A DNA stretch of 64,000 nucleotides from Dipteris shenzhenensis (GCA_047967505.1 CM106539.1), one strand, 5' to 3'. Positions 1 to 10,300 are shown, counted from the stretch's first letter. Notes: generated by a model not told the origin, from the sequence alone. Translations and numbers: made by a program.

Positions 1-1133
1 CTACGATGGTTTGTTGAGAAGGCAGTTCGTTGGAGGCACTCGCTTGCGAGTTTTGTGACTCTGAGAGCGGTAGCCAGAATTGTCGAGGCTCATTGAAGAG
101 GCGATTTGGTAGATGGAAGCTTCGAAGCTCGTTGAAGCGGGTCTTTGGTCGTTTGGAGGCACGCGTTGGAGGTGGCTTGGGCAATAAGGTGGCGTTGTTG
201 TCTCAAGCATTCGTAGCAAATGGAAGAGCTGCATAGGAGCTGTCTTGAGCATTCATAGGAGTCGTATTTCATTCGAAGCTTGTTTGCTTTGTTGTTGTGT
301 TGGCCATTTGAGCGTCAAAGTTTTACGTGCTGCTGTCGTTGCAACGAGATCATTGGTGGTGACTTGCGAGTCACCATGCGAGCTACACCTTTGTGAGTCG
401 TGAGCAGAAGGTGCCTTGGGGTTGTAGTGGATAAGAAGGGCTGCCCATGAAGGAGCGGCTATGAAGACAAGGCTTTGATGTTCTTTGAGCCGTGGAGCTT
501 AGGAGCCGCTGGTGCCGCGTTGAGAGAGCTGTTGACGGAGCCGTTTGGACCTTCCTTGGAACTATGAGTGCTGGCTATGGAACTGTTGGTGTAACGAGAG
601 CAGCTGTTGTAGAGGTCATCGCTTGGCGGTTGGAGCTGGTCGGCCGGCTTGGCTGTGAGAGCTATGGAGCCCATGAAAGGCGTTGCAGTAGTGTAGTCCC
701 CAAAGCACATGTCAATGAAGGTGCTATTGTTCAATGAGCTACGCTAAGGATCTCTTGCCTGTTGAAGCTTCAGCTTGTAGAAGCATCTTAAGTCTCAAAG
801 GACTTCTAGGCTCTGAGTAGAATTCTCGTTAGAGAACATCTCTCCCTCTCAAAGTAGGACAGGCTCCTCTCTTCTCCTAGAAAGCTCTCAATGGATGAAT
901 TTCTCTCAATGAAATCACTCTCTCTCAAATCTGAAGTGAAATTTCTCACAAACAATGAATCAAATAGAAGGAGATTAACGGAGATCTCTCATGGACGGAA
1001 ATTTTTCACATGAATAGAAATTTCTCTCAACGGAAGTGAAGGGAAGGATCTCACAATCACTCAAGGGAACTCTCAATCTCACAATCTCTCTCGCACTCTC
1101 AAGAATCTCAATGTCTCAACGGAAGGCAAGGGA

Positions 1134-1145
1134 GCTCTGATACCA
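1134..1145 (-). other. tRNA-iMet primer-binding site
   Basis: GCTCTGATACCA on the plus strand is the exact complement of the plant retrotransposon PBS TGGTATCAGAGC. It directly abuts the LTR that starts at 1146. Confidence 0.85.
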
Positions 1146-1402
1146 TGACAAAATATGAAGAGGGGAGAGGAGAAGAGTGGAGATGAGGAGAGAGGGCACA
1201 GCTAGAGAGCACACCACAAATGACTAACTGTACACTAGATTTAGTTGAAAAAATAGAATATATACAAACCCGTTTAGGGTTAGGGTTAGGGGATCTAACC
1301 CTTTCCTTTATAGCACTCTATAAGGTTAGTGCTATGCACATATGATCAAGTGATGGTGCTATGCACACATGATCACATGATGTTGAGCGTGAACTCTCAA
1401 CA
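1146..1402 (-). repeat. 5' LTR of the element at the left window edge
   Basis: Starts TG (TGACAAAA) next to the PBS and ends CA (CTCTCAACA). It contains a short telomere-like run of TTTAGGG-type repeats near 1274-1292. The end is assigned by analogy with the LTRs at 3825 and 6187; the partner LTR is not in the window. Confidence 0.6.
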
Positions 1403-2230
1403 AACTGGGCAATTGCTGAGAGCCTTAAAGGCCAAAAGATTACAGCTAGTGGCCATAACCATTCAAATATAAAAGTTAACAACAATGCATAATGAGAGCC
1501 TCAAATTGAACAAAAAGAGATTACATAAATGCCTTAGAGACCAAAACATTACATCCAGTGAGCCAAAAGATCGTTGAGAGCCTTAGAGGCTAAAATATTA
1601 CATCCACCCATTGCTGAGAGCCTCATCTAAGCAGTTTTCCACTAGTCTAGCTTGTTGTATTAAAATTTTTTAGGGAGCCAAAGGAGGATACGATGGAGAG
1701 GCTGAAGACCATGCACATTGCCAGGACTCAGATTATGACCCCCCCAACAAGTCGAGAGCACTCTGCTCTGAAATACTGAGGCCTTCGTCGACATCTAGGG
1801 GGAACCCATATAGCACAACCATAAAGAGGCCCTCTGTGAGCATGTCATCTAAGGTGGTGGCATGCAGATGTGTGGGGAATCGACTGTGGGAACACAAGGC
1901 CTCCACTAGTACTAGCATTTCTACTCCATGTGAATGCAACGAAATCACCTTATATGAGAAGGCAGATTTCATTGGGATCACATAGCATCGAGGGGGGGTG
2001 GTAATAGGCATGCTAAAGATGAGTGGGTGAGCAACAGATGAGCAGGGGAGCAAATAAGTGATGAGAGTTAGAGGAGGGAGCATGGAGCAAAGTAGAGTAG
2101 GGGCGAAAAAGAGCTGGAGGAGGGGTGTGGATCAAAGTAGCAGAGCATGTCGAGCCAAGTAGTAGAGCATGGGCGGCGGATCATAGCACCATAGTAAAAT
2201 GCCAAATGCCACATATCTTATATATATTAT
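1403..2230. other. Non-coding flank, nothing recognised
   Basis: Around 1430-1620 short phrases such as 'gagagcctta gaggcc' and 'agattacat' recur in degenerate form. The small open frames here (for example 1733-2083 minus) lack any domain and have no coding-like neighbours, so I do not call a gene. Confidence 0.5.
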
Positions 2231-2239
2231 AAAGTTTGA

Positions 2240-3225
2240 GCCACCGTGGTGGCTGGAGCCCAGAGTTCCATCCATATTAATTATAGGCCACCACGGTGGA
2301 ATCTTAGGCACCACCTCAGATGGGATGGTAATCATGAAGAAGATGCCATGTGCTACCACTCCAGTGGCTGGTAATTAACTGTGCCAGCTCGGTGGAATCT
2401 TAGCCAAGACAGAGGTGGTTGATGAGAGCCACCACCACCGAGCAGTAATTCCCACAAATTCAAATCATGGAGCTCTAATCACTCATTACCATGCACTCTA
2501 GTTCTCTACTGAGCATGCGAGCCTGGTGATTGGTAATTTTTACTACACTCATAGTGATCATGCATGCTTAATCTCAGTGGTGGGTGAGCAGTGGCTAGTA
2601 ATTTTAACTGCCAACCCAGCCACATGATAGACGTGGTTGTAATCACTTGTTACCATGCACTCTAGTACTCTACTAAGCATGCGAGCCCGATGACTGGTAA
2701 TTTTTATTGCACTCGTAGTGATCATGCATGCTTAATCCTAGTGGTGGGTGAGCAGTGGCATGGTGGAATTGTAGCCACGATAGATGTGGTTGATGATAGC
2801 CACCACCATTGTGCGGTAATTCCCACAAAAGTAAATCATGAAGCCTAATCACCTATTATCCCTCATTACCATGCACTCTAGTACTCTCCTGAGCATGCAA
2901 GTCAACCAGTGATTGGCAATTTACTGCACTCGTAGTAAAATCATGCATGCAAGCCCGATGGTGGTAACTGGAAGTTGAGTAATTACAGGCCACTATAGTG
3001 GCTAGTAATTAACTGCCAGCCCAGTGGATCTTAGTTGCCACCATAGACATGGTTGGGAATCTTAGATGCCACCACCTCTAATCATTCATTACCATGCAAG
3101 TCAGTGTTGCTACCTTGAATTAATCAAAATTTGAGCCAACCACCGCGGTGGCTCTCACCTTGACAGTAGTCGGGCTACAACCACCGTGGTGGCTCTCACC
3201 TTGAGAGTGTAGTCAGGCTACAAAC
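2240..3225. repeat. Degenerate tandem-repeat region with CCACC(R/Y)GGTGG motifs
   Basis: The phrase ACCATGCACTCTAG followed by 'tctctactgagcatgcgag' recurs near 2488, 2652 and 2868, with a partial copy near 3088, giving units of about 165-220 bp that also share 'gtaattcccacaaa' and 'gatcatgcatgc'. CCACCGTGGTGG-like motifs occur near 2242, 2288, 3140 and 3182. The last two belong to a roughly 43-bp tandem duplication (3138-3224), and the motif at 3140-3151 is a perfect 12-bp palindrome. No coding content was seen. Confidence 0.7.
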
Positions 3226-3420
3226 TGCTATTCCATTCCCTTAAGCATTTCTTCTTCTATCCCTCTCAACTGTTTCATTCTCCCTTGCAACCTCAAGCCT
3301 CCACTATTCCATTTCCTTCTTCTATCCCTCTCGACCATATCTTTCTCTCTTGCAATTGGACTACTACAAACTCAAGCCTCCACTATTCCATTTCCTTCAC
3401 TATTTCATCTTCTATCCCTC

Positions 3421-3824
3421 TTGACCATTTTTATCTCCCTTGCACTCTTCTTGCAACTTCTATCCCCTCTTGTAATGGACCCTCCACAGTCTCGGAGCTC
3501 CTCACACAATCTTTCCTCCCCCTCTGTAGCACAGTGTGATAGCCCCTCCTCCCCTGATCTCGAAATAGTGGCATATGGAAGATCCTCTCTTGCTATTCAA
3601 AAGCCCAATTTGGACACTCTCCAAAACTTCATCAGGTTGGTACAAGAGGTGAATGTGAAGGAGAGGCAACTAGTCTATCAAGTTCATAAGATTACTATCA
3701 ATGAAAGCGTGATTGAAAATGCTGTACAAATTTCTGGAGGCAATTTGCAAGCACACTTTTTCGAGTAGTGGAAGAGAAAAGATATTATAGATGTATACCC
3801 CAACACTCAGATTAGTAAAGATGG
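3421..3824 (+). pseudogene. Coiled-coil gene, 5' portion, cut by an LTR element
   Basis: Open frame of about 115 codons (3421-3768) ending at TAG, with readable sequence in the same frame for a further 18 codons until the LTR element inserts at 3825. The peptide is hydrophobic at the start, then a Ser/Pro-rich stretch, then a mixed charged part ('LDTLQNFIRLVQEVNVKERQ' region) with helical character. It belongs with 6513-7268: removing the LTR element and one copy of the GATGG target duplication rejoins one reading frame (…KDG / GVKILSLP…). Family not recognised. The internal TAG and the insertion mean no full product is made. Confidence 0.45.
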
Positions 3825-4150
3825 TGACAAAACATGTGTGCCTCAGGATCTATGGAGCACTCTAAGGTGGATGGAACCTGTGTGGAAACATGATGAAGAG
3901 AGTGCTCATGACATGTATCTCAAGTCAATTAGGTTCCAAGATAGATTAGCTTGGACTCATAAAGAGAATCTTGAGATAGTGCAAAGTGCTTGATTGATAT
4001 TCCTTCAAATGAACCTCCCTTTTATAGGTGAGGGTACTTACATCCATTTTGCTTGCTCACTTGTGGGATATCTCCTCCATGCCATGTGGCAGCTTACCCT
4101 TTGCTCATACCTTTGCTCTACAAGTGCTCATGGCACCACAACTCTCAACA
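3825..4150 (-). repeat. 3' LTR (left copy) of the young non-autonomous element
   Basis: TG...CA ends, 326 bp, next to the PPT at 4151. A TATAGG box-like sequence and AATAAA-type signals are weak; nothing else regulatory was resolved. Confidence 0.92.
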
Positions 4151-4332
4151 CCTCCCCTTGGTGCCATGATCCTTTGGCTACTGCAAGGTGGTCAGATGTG
4201 AGTTACATTCCATCACCTCCCCTTAGTGCTTGCATTGCTACTTAAGGTGGTCAAGTGTGGCTTTTACATGTCAATACCTCCCCTGGGTGCTTTCATAGCT
4301 ACTCTCAGGTGGTCAGGTTTGATTTACAAAAT
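4150..4332 (-). repeat. Three tandem ~60-bp units, each carrying a polypurine-tract copy
   Basis: ACCTCCCC(T/-)(T/G)GGTGC starts units at 4150, 4215 and 4276, each followed by 'gctact..aaggtggtca' (the third reads 'tcaggtggtca'). On the element strand each unit ends in AGGGGAGGT, so the functional PPT beside the 3' LTR (4151-4160) is present in triplicate. Confidence 0.75.
4151..4160 (-). other. Polypurine tract of the young LTR element
   Basis: On the minus strand this reads as a purine run (AAGGGGAGG) immediately before the 3' LTR, the expected plus-strand priming site. Confidence 0.8.
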
Positions 4333-6174
4333 ATAGGCAAGGTTGGCAAGGTTTTTACTTTTCAATACATTCCATTGATGTCACCTTTTGGCTCATGGCT
4401 TGATGACGATGGCATTTACTTCTTTGTGTAGCTACCTGCATGATGCTTTGTTCTTCCATGTGCCTTGATGCTTTGTGTGTGGATGCCATGCTTCCTGCTA
4501 TGGTCATCTCATGCACTTGTGCTTTCGGCTTGCTTCTGACAATGATGTGTGCATTCATGCTTTGCTTTTCCATTTGTTGCAAAGGTCTTACCATGAACTT
4601 TATTTTGCTTCAATGGCAGTGTCTAATTGCTAACAATGATTCTAATCCAACAGGCACGTAGAGCTCAAAAAGACGATCACTTTTCCTTTTTGGAGCGTGT
4701 GCAAATTCTTCCTGGATTGCAAGTTATGGCTTGTTGAAGCTTTTGTGAAGAAGAGGGCCTTTGATGATGTGGCAGAGACTGTTCACATGTAGCTTGCAAG
4801 ACTGTGCTTGGCAAGGAGACTGTGCTTGGGTAGCACTGCTGACTGTGCATGCTTAGGTGGCATTTAGCTAACCTTAACCCTGGCTTGGTGGGTGACCTTA
4901 ACCTTACCACAGTCAGGTCTTATCTGCCATGTGTCATTCTACTAACCAACGTATCAAGATTTAACTACAGTTAGATAATGACCAACCCGATGCCACGTGG
5001 CATTTTCCAAGGTGAGAGACTTTGATGTAGGAAGGTCTGCACAGCAGAATGACGATGGTGCGGTTTTTCTTCTTCGATGATCATGTCACCGACGGATTGC
5101 AATCTGTACTACCATAGAAGAACTGGCGAGGGGCAACCGTGGAGGCTTAGATTCTATCTACTGCTTGCAGGAGCTTGGGCGCAGTCTGTAGATCAATGGA
5201 GTGGTCTGGAGCCGCGTCATGTTTGTTTTGTTGTAGGAGCTTGGTCCATCAAGTTGCTAGCGCTTTGTATGGAGAGGCTTTGGTTGGATGTCTTTGGCGA
5301 GGCTGCCGGGGCTATCTTTCTCCTCAGGCATGGAGGCAAGTCATTGATGGCGGCTGTGCGCAGGGCCCGTCGTCCATGTTGATTTGTCTGTCGTCCACTG
5401 TAGATGCTCGTGGCTAGAGTATGCTTGTTGATGGTGCAGTGTTAGTTGAAGCTAGAGTAGATTGGAGGCTCTGGAGGTTAAGCATTTGGATGCGGGAGCT
5501 GAGCATTGCTATGGGCAGGCCTTTCTTTTCTTCTTTTTGCTCATTGTCATGGTGGTCACCGTCTTTAGCCGCTCTTCTTCTCCTTCGATCAAGCAACGCT
5601 TTGATCTTTCGGGGACTATTGTTGTCTAGGTAGCGGCAACCACACACGCATGCAACAAGCCCAAGTCTACATTCTTCTGGGATAATTTGCACCTGACGCA
5701 GGCAGGATGGAAGTTGTCGATGGAGCAATACACCTCGCAGTTACGAGTTAATGGCATAGGGATGACAGCGGGAGCTACAGCTACAGAAAGCCAAACCTTG
5801 CTTTTTCTGGGACTACAAATTCATGGTCTTTTCGTTATTGCAACTGTCTAGCAGCCATTCCAAATCCTCTGTTGGACTGAGTCACTATGTGAGTTGCAAG
5901 ATCTGAGTTGCCAAAGAAACGGGCATGGCTTGAGCTCTATAGAAATAGGTGATAAAGACTCGAAGGGTGACCTTTCTCTCTCAAACTAGGATAGGATAGA
6001 CTTGTCTCTCTCTCTCTCCTTGAGGATAAAATCGACACGGAATGATGAGAACTCTCATGAATCTCTAAAGAAGAATGCTTACAAAGGACTCTCAATCATC
6101 CTAAAACTAATCTAGGAATGGGAGGAGCAATCCTAGTGAACTACTAATAGCTAAACTAGGAGAACTAAACCTAT

Positions 6175-6186
6175 GCTCTGATACCA
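6175..6186 (-). other. tRNA-iMet primer-binding site
   Basis: GCTCTGATACCA, exact complement of TGGTATCAGAGC, directly abutting the LTR that begins at 6187. Confidence 0.92.
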
Positions 6187-6512
6187 TGACAAAACATGTG
6201 TGCCTCAGGATCTATGGAGCACTCTAAGGTGGATGGAACCTGTGTGGAAACATGATGAAGAGAGTGCTCATGACATGTATCTCAAGTCAATTAGGTTCCA
6301 AGATAGATTAGCTTGGACTCATAAAGAGAATCTTGAGATAGTGCAAAGTGCTTGATTGATATTCCTTCAAATGAACCTCCCTTTTATAGGTGAGGGTACT
6401 TACATCCATTTTGCTTGCTCACATGTGGGATATCTCCTCCATGCCATGTGGCAGCTTACCCTTTGCTCATACCTTTGCTCTACAAGTGCTCATGGCACCA
6501 CAACTCTCAACA
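6187..6512 (-). repeat. 5' LTR (right copy) of the young non-autonomous element
   Basis: 326 bp, near-identical to 3825-4150. Followed by the GATGG target duplication at 6513-6517. Confidence 0.92.
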
Positions 6513-7268
6513 GATGGTGGAGTCAAGATTTTGAGCTTGCCAACAGACCACCAAGATGTGCTGAAGAAGACCATTCACTTCTTTCCTGATACGAGAGGGA
6601 CCTGGAAGTTCTTGCTGGTTCAAGCAACAGTAGAGCAACTCAGAGGATGTGATGTATCTTACTCAATGACAATCTCCGAGAGCATGTTAACCAACCTGAA
6701 GAATTGCATGGATGGCTAATCCCAATTGTCATCTCAATCCACTAGAGTTGCAATGCACCTGATGGCATCTACCCTCAAAGGGATTTTTTAGCAATACGAT
6801 ATGCAGATGTCTTAGAAGGTAACTTTTCTACAAGAGAAAGCCACCGATGCAGCAAAGGCAACACAACTTGAGAAAAGTCTCAGGGAAGGTGCAGAAGCCA
6901 AGGTAGAGGAGGCACAAGTGAGGGCCTTGCAGACACAAGAGCAAGCTACAAAATTGGTCGTCGACATGGAAAGGCATAGAAGAGAAGAAGCAGAGAAGCG
7001 CATGAAGAAGCTCCGAGATATGCTCAAAGAAGTGAGAAATGACGGGGACATGGTGGACAAGGAGCTAGAAAATATGCAAAAGGATCTTGAAGATCAAAGA
7101 GCCAAAAAGGAGGGTCTTTACAAACAGCTCTGCAACATGCAAAATGCATTGAACATTGAAAAAGACCAGATGATGGAGGAGTTGAAAAGGAAGAATGCAG
7201 AAACCAAAAAGGATGCAGGAATTGCAAGAGAGCTGTGGAGCAAAGAGCAACCGGGGTTGAGAAGATAA
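6513..7268 (+). pseudogene. Coiled-coil gene, middle portion
   Basis: After the LTR element the frame resumes (GVKILSLPTDHQ..., about 69 codons to TAA at 6719). A second frame from about 6810 to 7268 encodes a highly charged, heptad-like stretch rich in Glu, Lys, Arg and Gln (REEAEKRMKKLRDMLKE and similar), typical of a long coiled coil. Stop codons separate the pieces, so it is a decayed gene or several exons. Long coiled coils occur in many structural and transposon-associated proteins, so the similarity alone gives no function. Between 7298 and 7365 the DNA has short repeats of 'agccaccaYggtgg'. Confidence 0.45.
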
Positions 7269-7573
7269 CGAGGCAGCTCCCTAGGCCAGGAAGGATGCAG
7301 AGAGCAGCCACGGTGGAGCAACTTCTAGCCACCACCATGGAGCAATTTGTAGCAGCCACGGTGAGGGTTGTTTTTTCGAAACATTGTTGGAAGTCTAAAG
7401 AGTAAGTTATAGGACCCTGCAAGAAGATCATGATAGATGTGTGCACAAGCTTGGCGTGGCTTTCGACAATTATGAAAAGTAGTCTGTCGTCCTGAGATAT
7501 TTCCAAACTAGAGTGGAAGTCTTGGAAACGTGCCCATGAAGATGTTTTTCAGCAATTTATGCAACTTCAATAG

Positions 7574-8273
7574 ATGCTGAGGGATTTAGATGAAGCTGTT
7601 GCACAGAATGAGCAAAAAGTGGAAGAGATGAAGAAGAACATCTGTAGCCTTAGGATGAGGGAGGAAGGAATCAAGAAGCAACTTCGTTATGTACAGAGTA
7701 AGATTGTGGTATTGACGGCTGCAATAGTTAAATCAGATGCCTATCTTGCTATGCAGTAGGGTCCAAAAAGCATGGTTTGCCATACCCCCATCATAGATGA
7801 CTACTATATCCGATGGCCTGCGTGCTACCACCCTGTGTACGTTTTTTGCTTTGGAGTTTTTGTGCACATACAAATCTAGCTGTAGAGAATGCCATTTGCC
7901 ATTGCCCAGGTCATGGGCAGATCAAATCTACCTGCCTTCTACAGCTATCTATGATGAGAAAGTAGATGCTGCACAACTCAATTTGCCATTTGGGCAAAAA
8001 ATTTTAAAGACAAGGAGCTCAAATTGAAGAAGGCCAAGACCGAGCCTGACTGCAAGGAAAAGGAGCCTAAAGGGAGAAGTCCCCTTGAGGAAAGGAGCAA
8101 GAAGGGCCGAGCGTGCAACCAGGAAGCTCAAATCAAGGAAAGAGGAAGCAGCACAAAGGGAGGGGCCGGGCCCCTATAGGAAGGAACCAGCCCCATTCTG
8201 GAAAGGAGCAAGGAGGGTCAAGCCTACAATCAGGGAGCTCAACAAGGAGTCCTTGAGATGTAAACTAAAGTAA
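7574..8273 (+). pseudogene. Coiled-coil gene, 3' portion
   Basis: Two open pieces: 7574-7759 (LRDLDEAVAQNEQKVEEMKK..., 61 codons, coiled-coil composition) and about 7960-8273 (Lys/Arg/Glu-rich, with repeated 'PFWKGARRVKPTIREL'-like phrases). Both match the composition of 6810-7268 and lie on the same strand, so I read them as the far end of the same decayed gene. No catalytic domain was seen. Confidence 0.35.
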
Positions 8274-8401
8274 AGGAGCCTTTAAGATTGTAATCTATTT
8301 AATTGTTAATCTTTTCTAGAGTTTACTTGGGCAATGTTTTCTCAACTATGTGGCTAGATAGTGTCCTTTGATCCATGCCAGCACTGTGATAACAATGACA
8401 C

Positions 8402-8661
8402 AAAAGATTTTGATTTGACAAGTAATGTGAGACGAAAGATTTCGATTAGATCACTATTGTGAAACTGACTGAAAGATTTCGATTAGTGAACTAATTTGAG
8501 ACAAAAGATTTCGATTAGATAACTAATGTGAGACGAAAGCTTTTGATTAGACAATTAACATGAGACTGAAGAATGAGAAAGTCGGGCTCAATGAACTCAA
8601 AGATTTTGATTACCAAACTAACATGAGACTGAGGATTGATAAGGTCAGGTTCAATGAACTC
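8402..8661 (+). repeat. Minisatellite, ~32-37 bp units
   Basis: Six units begin AAAGATTT(T/C)GATTAG near 8403, 8435, 8472, 8505, 8537 and 8599, continuing 'acTAAtgtgagac'. The last two are extended by 'gactgaRgattgaNaaRgtc..ggYtcaatgaactc', itself duplicated. Confidence 0.85.
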
Positions 8662-8769
8662 TCTCCCTATTTAAGTGTAGTGCAGACACAACTAAGAGCC
8701 AATTATGAAATCTAACCCCAAAACTATGTACACCAATCCACCTACTGCCAATCCACCTATAGTGAATGT

Positions 8770-9217
8770 ATGGCATACCCAAATAACTTTGGAATGCTTT
8801 TGTTCTATTCGAAAACAATGTTGGATGGCATCCTCGTAGAAACAGACCCAAAGAAGAAGGAGGAAAATAGATGCAAGGAGGACATGCTTCGGTGGTGGGT
8901 GTATTACTTGGAGTCGACAAAGACGGTGAATATTAATTTCCCTGGCTATTGTTTTTCCTACTCCTTTAAGGTACTTGTCAAGCTCATGATGTAGGTTCTT
9001 TTGGCAGGACATGATAGAGCACAAAGACCAAGATGAAGAGGACCCCCAGCGAAAGGAGGAGTTACTATGGGCATATAAGTCAATAGAGTCAAGCAAGCAG
9101 TGTGTAATCCAAGTGTGTGAAGAGGTCTATCATCGTGCATCAAAATGGCCCAAAGAGCTGGGAGATGCTTGCCATAGAGAGGCTGATAAGATAGTTGGGA
9201 CTCTAGAATTTCCTTAG
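8770..9217 (+). CDS. Possible two-exon gene, product unrecognised
   Basis: Exon 1 (8770-8925) encodes 52 residues with a Lys/Glu-rich part (ETDPKKKEENRCKEDMLRWW). A GT at 8926 and an AG at 9006-9007, preceded by TTCTTTTGGC, bound an 82-bp intron. Joining them keeps phase 0 (...ESTKT / DMIEHKDQ...) and runs to TAG at 9215-9217, about 121 residues in all. The product is small, charged and probably helical, with no membrane segment or recognised domain. Immediately after the stop begins a sequence repeated at 25857-26143, so the gene may itself belong to a dispersed element. It could also be a further exon of the coiled-coil gene upstream. The intron is a prediction from sequence only. Confidence 0.35.
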
Positions 9218-9224
9218 AATAGAC

Positions 9225-9543
9225 TTGGTTGCATGTATGTATAGAATAAAATTTTGATATTTTTGAATAAATTGCTATATCCTATAGTCTTCAGGATGCA
9301 TGCTTCACATGCAACATAGCATGCGTAATGCTTTAACAGTCTTGTTCTAAATCCTTATTCCATAATTTTTTGTTGAGTTTTTTTTCTCATGTTCAAGTTT
9401 GAAATGTGTATTACAACTTGAAGACAAATTTTGCCGAATTCTATTAAGCAATGCATAAGTTATGGGTCATGCAAGATAGTTATATACATAAAAGTCCTTG
9501 AACCTCACAAAAAATGGCTACACCCAAGCAAACAATGACCCAA
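9225..9543 (+). repeat. Dispersed repeat, copy 1 (second copy at 25857-26143)
   Basis: Shares with 25857-26143 an ordered series of near-identical phrases (TTGGTTGCATGTATGT, 'ggatNNatgcttcacatg', 'ctaaatcNttattccata', 'aacttgaagacaaa', 'gcaaacaatgaccc'), same orientation, diverged. No terminal inverted repeats recognised. Confidence 0.8.
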
Positions 9544-10019
9544 GAAGTATACGTAAAAAGCAACTATCAAAATATCTCATGCACGAATGATGCAAATACT
9601 CCTCTTTTTATACGTGACCCGATGACTCCCATTTTGGCAATCCGATCACCATACGGGTTTCTTCTGATTTCTCTCTCCCATGACAACCCATACCTTTCCT
9701 TGCTAAAGGTTAGAGACTTGGTTTTCCTTCGCCCATGCTTTGCCCTGGTAAGCCCAGCCTTTCTAGAGAAGTATAGAAACCTCTGAAGAAATGGACACCA
9801 TCAGCCACCTCACTAAATGCATGCATCTTTCCTGCAAGCGATTTGTTCTATTTACACTTGTCTACCTTCCACAACTAACCTTGTGCTATATTTCCTTCGA
9901 CTTCTACTGCTGCAACAATACAATTAAGGGATGCATACCTGACAAAATGTCCACTGAGGTGGTAATGAGGCCACTCGTGGTGGTTCAAGTCCCCTCCTCT
10001 AATATGCTCACAACAACAC
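9544..10019. other. Non-coding, nothing recognised
   Basis: Two short open frames (9514-9786 and 9791-10054 plus) lack domains or coding-like composition. A GGTTCAAGTCC string near 9982 resembles a tRNA B box but has no cloverleaf. Confidence 0.4.
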
Positions 10020-10300
10020 AAACTATAGACGCGCTTGATAGATGTGCAAAATAGCGGGCGCGTCTATAGGCGTTGCTTGAATAGAGAAATTACGGGCATG
10101 TCTAATAGCGTGTCTAACAGCTCATCTATTTGCACGTGTATTAACACATCTATTTGCGCATCTACACTGAGAAAATACGAGCCCATCTAACATTGCATTT
10201 ACCAACGCATCTATTTGCACGTGTATTAGCGTGTCTATTAGTGTGTTTACACTGAGAATTAGACGTGTATTTAGACGTGTATTTAGATGCAAAATAGAGA
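10020..10300. repeat. Hairpin and short tandem motifs resembling transposon subterminal repeats
   Basis: CTATAGACGCGC (10023-10034) is repeated inverted at 10058-10069. The next 230 bp carry many variants of 'atctatttgcacgtgtatta' (near 10130 and 10207), 'gtctaatagcgtgtc', and two tandem 'agacgtgtattt' copies (near 10262 and 10275). The cluster could be a subterminal repeat block of a DNA transposon; no transposase was found next to it. Confidence 0.5.

Larger units (their letters stand above)
1..1402 (-). mobile_element. Non-autonomous LTR retrotransposon, 5' part (3' end lies outside the window)
   Basis: The right end has the layout of a minus-strand LTR element: a primer-binding site (GCTCTGATACCA, complement of TGGTATCAGAGC) at 1134-1145 abuts a block that begins TGACAAAA at 1146 and ends CTCTCAACA at 1402. 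These termini match the complete element at 3825-6512, so the two are relatives. The internal part (1-1133) has no gag or pol similarity that I can recognise, only short spurious frames and a CTCTCAAA-rich leader. The left LTR is beyond the window edge, so length and target duplication cannot be checked. I infer a LARD-like non-coding element moved in trans. Confidence 0.65.
3825..6512 (-). mobile_element. Complete non-autonomous (non-coding) LTR retrotransposon, very young
   Basis: Two 326-bp LTRs (3825-4150 and 6187-6512) both start TGACAAAACATG and end CTCTCAACA, and differ at one position that I can find (near 4051 versus 6413). The element is flanked by a perfect 5-bp target duplication GATGG (3820-3824 and 6513-6517). 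The PBS (6175-6186) and the polypurine tract (complement of 4151-4160) place it on the minus strand. The 2.0-kb interior has no gag, protease, integrase or RT similarity; the open frames at 5077-5417 and 5414-5728 have no recognisable domain. By structure it is a LARD-like element that needs proteins from another element. Near-identical LTRs imply recent insertion. It interrupts a coiled-coil reading frame. Confidence 0.93.

Noticed and set aside
1274-1292. Interstitial telomere
   Set aside because: Only a few TTTAGGG-like units within an LTR; too short to mark a chromosome end or fusion.
5077-5728. Open frames inside the young non-autonomous LTR element
   Set aside because: No Gag, Pol or other domain; frames overlap on both strands without codon bias, and relatives at 1-1133 do not clearly share them.
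9975-10000. GGTTCAAGTCC string resembling a tRNA B box
   Set aside because: No A box at the right distance and no acceptor or anticodon stems can be drawn around it; probably chance.
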